Source: Pseudomonas capeferrum
GTDB taxonomy: Bacteria > Pseudomonadota > Gammaproteobacteria > Pseudomonadales > Pseudomonadaceae
Reading direction: 5' to 3'
Length of the DNA: 64,000 nt
NCBI RefSeq assembly: GCF_000731675.1
Contig: NZ_JMIT01000002.1
Location: 657,456-721,455, forward strand
In this document: positions 60,205 to 64,000 of the stretch, in pieces
Position numbering within the stretch: the first letter of the stretch is position 1
Layout: each line of letters starts with the position of its first letter
Notes under the pieces: generated by a model
Told to the model about the DNA's origin: nothing
The model's database searches: none
Seen by the model: the letters and a program-made list of their open reading frames with translations, nothing else
Made by a program: the position numbers and the translations under genes

Positions 60205-60310
60205 TGGCCCTTTCGCGGGGCAAGCCCGCTCCCACAGAACCTGTGGCACTGGGAATTACCTGTTGGGCTGTGAATTATCTGTGGGAGCGGGCTTGCCCCG
60301 CGAAGAGACC
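60205..60310. repeat. REP pair (BIME) between leuA and eda
   Basis: Two opposed REP units (60205-60237 and 60279-60310; cores GGGGCAAGCCCGCTCCCACA and complement) with about 40 bp between. It lies between convergent genes, after the leuA terminator. The remaining bases up to eda include an A9 tract near 60340-60348 that may belong to the eda terminator. Confidence 0.88.
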
Positions 60311-60398
60311 AGCACCGGCAACACCAAACCTGCAGGCAAAAAAAAAGGGGCGCCGACCAAGCGCCCCATAAGCCGTAAAGCCCACAACAAATTCAGTT

Positions 60399-61073
60399 TC
60401 AGTCCAGCAGCGCAATCGCCTCGGCACTGCACGCTTCGATCCGCGCCCAGTCGCCATTCTTGATCCAGCTGCTGTCGAGCATCCAGGTACCCCCAACACA
60501 CATCACATTGGGCAACGCCATGTAGTTGCGCACATTGGCCGGGTTCACCCCGCCAGTCGGGCAGAAGCGGATGTCGCCGAACGGGCCGCCAAACGCCTTG
60601 ATCGCTGCCACGCCACCGCTTATTTCCGCCGGGAACAATTTGAACCGACGGTAACCCAGGGCGTAGCCCATCATGATTTCGGACGGCGTACTGATACCCG
60701 GCAGCAGCGGGATGTCGCTGTCGACACCCGCCTGGAGAATGTCCTGGGTGATGCCTGGGGTGACCACGAACTGCGCACCAGCCGCTTCGACCGCCGCGAA
60801 CATGCTGCGGTCAAGTACCGTACCCGCACCAATGCACAGCTCTGGCCGCTGTTCGCGCAGCACCTGGATGGCCTTCAGGCCGTGCTGGGAGCGCAGGGTC
60901 ACCTCAAGGGTACGAATGCCACCTGCGGCCAGCGCGTCGGCCAGCGGCAGGATGTCTTGCTCACGGGCGATGGTGATCACCGGCAGGATGCGCGCCTTGT
61001 CGCAGATCGCGTCGATCCGGGCGGCTTTGTCGGCCATCGAGAGCAGAGTCTGTGGGCGTTCAAGGGTGGTCAT
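60399..61073 (-). CDS. eda: KDPG aldolase (Entner-Doudoroff)
   Basis: Splits 2-keto-3-deoxy-6-phosphogluconate to pyruvate and glyceraldehyde-3-phosphate. 224 residues with the class I aldolase motifs RTLEVTLRS (catalytic Glu), GAGTVL and the Schiff-base Lys in YRRFKLFPAEISGG. The start at 61073 has AAGGA about 9 bp upstream. Third gene of the zwf-pgl-eda operon, 17 bp after pgl. Confidence 0.96.
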   Translation of the reverse strand: MTTLERPQTLLSMADKAARIDAICDKARILPVITIAREQDILPLADALAAGGIRTLEVTLRSQHGLKAIQVLREQRPELCIGAGTVLDRSMFAAVEAAGAQFVVTPGITQDILQAGVDSDIPLLPGISTPSEIMMGYALGYRRFKLFPAEISGGVAAIKAFGGPFGDIRFCPTGGVNPANVRNYMALPNVMCVGGTWMLDSSWIKNGDWARIEACSAEAIALLD

Positions 61074-61090
61074 GACTGTGGATCCTTGGC

Positions 61091-61790
61091 TCATGGGCAC
61101 CAGTAGATGTCCAGGGGGTCGTGGAGAAAGGCGCGTATCGGCATTTCGGTAAGGTCATTGCCCGCCAGCGCGGCGCGCAGGGTAGCGAGTTTGTTCGGGC
61201 CTTGCACGGCCAGCGCGATGAAGCCAGCGCTGGCCAGCAACGTGCGGGTCATCGACAAGCGCTGGTGCGGCACACTGGGCGCCAGCATCGGCAGGCAGCG
61301 GTGCGGGCTGCTGGCGGCCAGGCCGTCGTCCAGGTTGGGGCTGTTGGGGAACAGCGAGGCGGTATGGCCATCGTCGCCCATGCCCAGCACCAGCACGTCG
61401 ATGGCCGGCAGGTCTGCCAGTGCCTGATCGGCGTTGGCCGCCGCGAGTTCCAGGTTCTCGGCCTGCTGGTACAGGCCAATGAAGCGGGCCTTGGCCGCCG
61501 CGCCCTTGAGCAGGTGACGGGCCAGCAGGCCGGCGTTGCTGTCGGCATGCTCCACCGGCACCCAGCGCTCATCCGCCATGCTTACGGTCACTTTCGACCA
61601 GTCCAGCGCCTCGGCGGCCAAGCGCTCGAGAAACGGCACCGGGCTGCGCCCGCCGGACAACACCACGCAAGCCTGGCCTTTGGCGGCAATCGCCGCCCGC
61701 AACCGCTCGGCCACATCGCGGGCCAGCGTTGCCGCCAGGGTCTTGCCATCAGCCAGTTCATGCGCCTTCACCGCCGCCGGCAATTGCAGT

Positions 61791-61804
<14 letters not shown>
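61091..61804 (-). CDS. pgl: 6-phosphogluconolactonase
   Basis: Hydrolyses 6-phosphogluconolactone after zwf. 237 residues of the DevB type: [17 protein letters not shown] near the start and the pattern [15 protein letters not shown] with the catalytic His. Overlaps the end of zwf by 14 bp, so it is translationally coupled. Confidence 0.96.
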
Positions 61805-63260
<1,456 letters not shown>

Positions 63261-63320
63261 GATGTTGGTTCTTTCCTAAAGTTGGTCTAGGAATACCGCT
63301 TTCACATACGGTTTTCAAGG

Positions 63321-63349
63321 GGTAATGTAGTAAAACTAACAACATTACC
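63321..63349. promoter_or_regulatory. Candidate HexR operator between zwf and hexR
   Basis: GGTAATGT (63321-63328) and ACATTACC (63342-63349) form a perfect outer dyad around TGTAGTAAAACTAACA, which resembles the HexR motif TGTARTWWWAYTACA with one extra base. HexR is released by KDPG, so the site would link zwf-pgl-eda expression to the pathway intermediate. Confidence 0.7.
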
Positions 63350-63462
63350 GACGAATACTACAGACAAGTGGTGCGGCACACGCACCGACAGTACGATAGA
63401 CGACCGTGCAAAAGGCCCGCTGCTCCGTCAGCCGGCTGTCTTCCCGACCCAAGGACACACCC

Positions 63463-64000
63463 ATGGACCGCGTGCGAAACCTCCTGGAACAGATCCAGGG
63501 ACGCCTCGACGAGCTGAACAAGGCCGAACGCAAAGTCGCCGAAGTCATCCTGCTCAATCCGCAACAAGCCACCCGCTTCAGCATTGCTGCACTGGCCCAG
63601 GCGGCCAAGGTCAGCGAACCGACCGTCAACCGCTTCTGCCGGTCGTTCGGCGTCAGCGGCTACCCCGAGCTCAAGCTGCAGCTGGCGCAGAGCCTGGCCA
63701 GTGGCGCTGCCTATGTGAGCCGCGCCGTCGAGGCCGACGACGACCCTGCCGCCTACACCCAGAAGATTTTCGGCAGCGCCATCGCCTCGCTCGACAGCGC
63801 CTGCCAGCAACTCGACCCGCAGCAGGTCAGCCGCGCCGTGGACATGATGATCCAGGCCCGGCAGATCCACTTCTTCGGCCTTGGCGCCTCGGCGCCGGTG
63901 GCCCTGGATGCCCAGCACAAGTTCTTCCGCTTCAACCTGGCGGTGTCGGCCCACGCCGACGTGCTGATGCAACGCATGCTGGCCTCGGTGGCCCACACCG
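63463..64000 (+). CDS. hexR: HexR transcriptional regulator (partial, runs off the window)
   Basis: RpiR-family repressor of glucose catabolism. The first 179 residues are present: an N-terminal HTH ([40 protein letters not shown]) and the start of the SIS sugar-phosphate-binding domain ([20 protein letters not shown]). AAGGA precedes the ATG at 63463. The gene is cut by the window end, so no stop codon is seen. Confidence 0.95.
   Translation, partial: MDRVRNLLEQIQGRLDELNKAERKVAEVILLNPQQATRFSIAALAQAAKVSEPTVNRFCRSFGVSGYPELKLQLAQSLASGAAYVSRAVEADDDPAAYTQKIFGSAIASLDSACQQLDPQQVSRAVDMMIQARQIHFFGLGASAPVALDAQHKFFRFNLAVSAHADVLMQRMLASVAHT

Overview
The window reads as chromosomal DNA of a Pseudomonas of the P. 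putida group. Support comes from the high GC content, the zwf-pgl-eda Entner-Doudoroff cluster with divergent hexR, the P. putida-type REP repeats (core GCGGGCTTGCCCGCG and variants), and long stretches whose gene content matches my memory of P. putida genomes. There is no phage, insertion sequence, CRISPR array, rRNA or tRNA that I can recognise. All positions were read by eye.

Layout. 56-15596 is mostly housekeeping: dsbC and xerD; a cation/proton antiporter; a YciA-type thioesterase; the rpsP-rimM-trmD-rplS ribosome operon; ffh; a CcsA-like cytochrome assembly protein with a CNNM/CorC transporter; an MFS symporter; purT; a VUT-family transporter behind a striking hairpin; a DUF1289 protein; a gamma-carbonic anhydrase; and two Nudix hydrolases. 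15618-22567 holds an L,D-transpeptidase and a two-partner secretion pair (TpsB pore, compact TpsA adhesin). 22690-37965 is the most interesting region. It contains a nearly complete type II secretion (Xcp/Gsp) operon (C-D-E-F-G-H-I-J-L-M-N) headed by a SoxB-like protein that has lost its metal ligands, a divergent Tat-targeted PhoX phosphatase, gspK on its own, and a second tatABC operon. 38065-40122 encodes a HET-C-related protein. 40197-54728 carries a YqfO-like protein, purL, mltF, tadA, a multicopper oxidase, a FAD oxidoreductase with a TetR regulator, guaBA, a zinc-ribbon protein and a TauE-like permease. 54826-64000 carries a LysR regulator, xseA, an M23 peptidase, leuA with a candidate leucine leader peptide, eda-pgl-zwf and the start of hexR.

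How the parts work together. The T2SS/Tat/PhoX block looks like a phosphate-scavenging export unit. The 212 bp between the SoxB-like gene and phoX contains PhoB-box-like heptamers on an exact 11-bp grid. A second two-heptamer match on the same 11-bp period lies upstream of tatABC. PhoX would fold in the cytoplasm, cross the inner membrane by Tat (possibly the local paralogue) and leave the cell by the T2SS whose genes diverge from it. No prepilin peptidase is present here, so the pseudopilins must be processed by a PilD encoded elsewhere. At the right end, zwf-pgl and hexR diverge around a palindrome that resembles a HexR operator.
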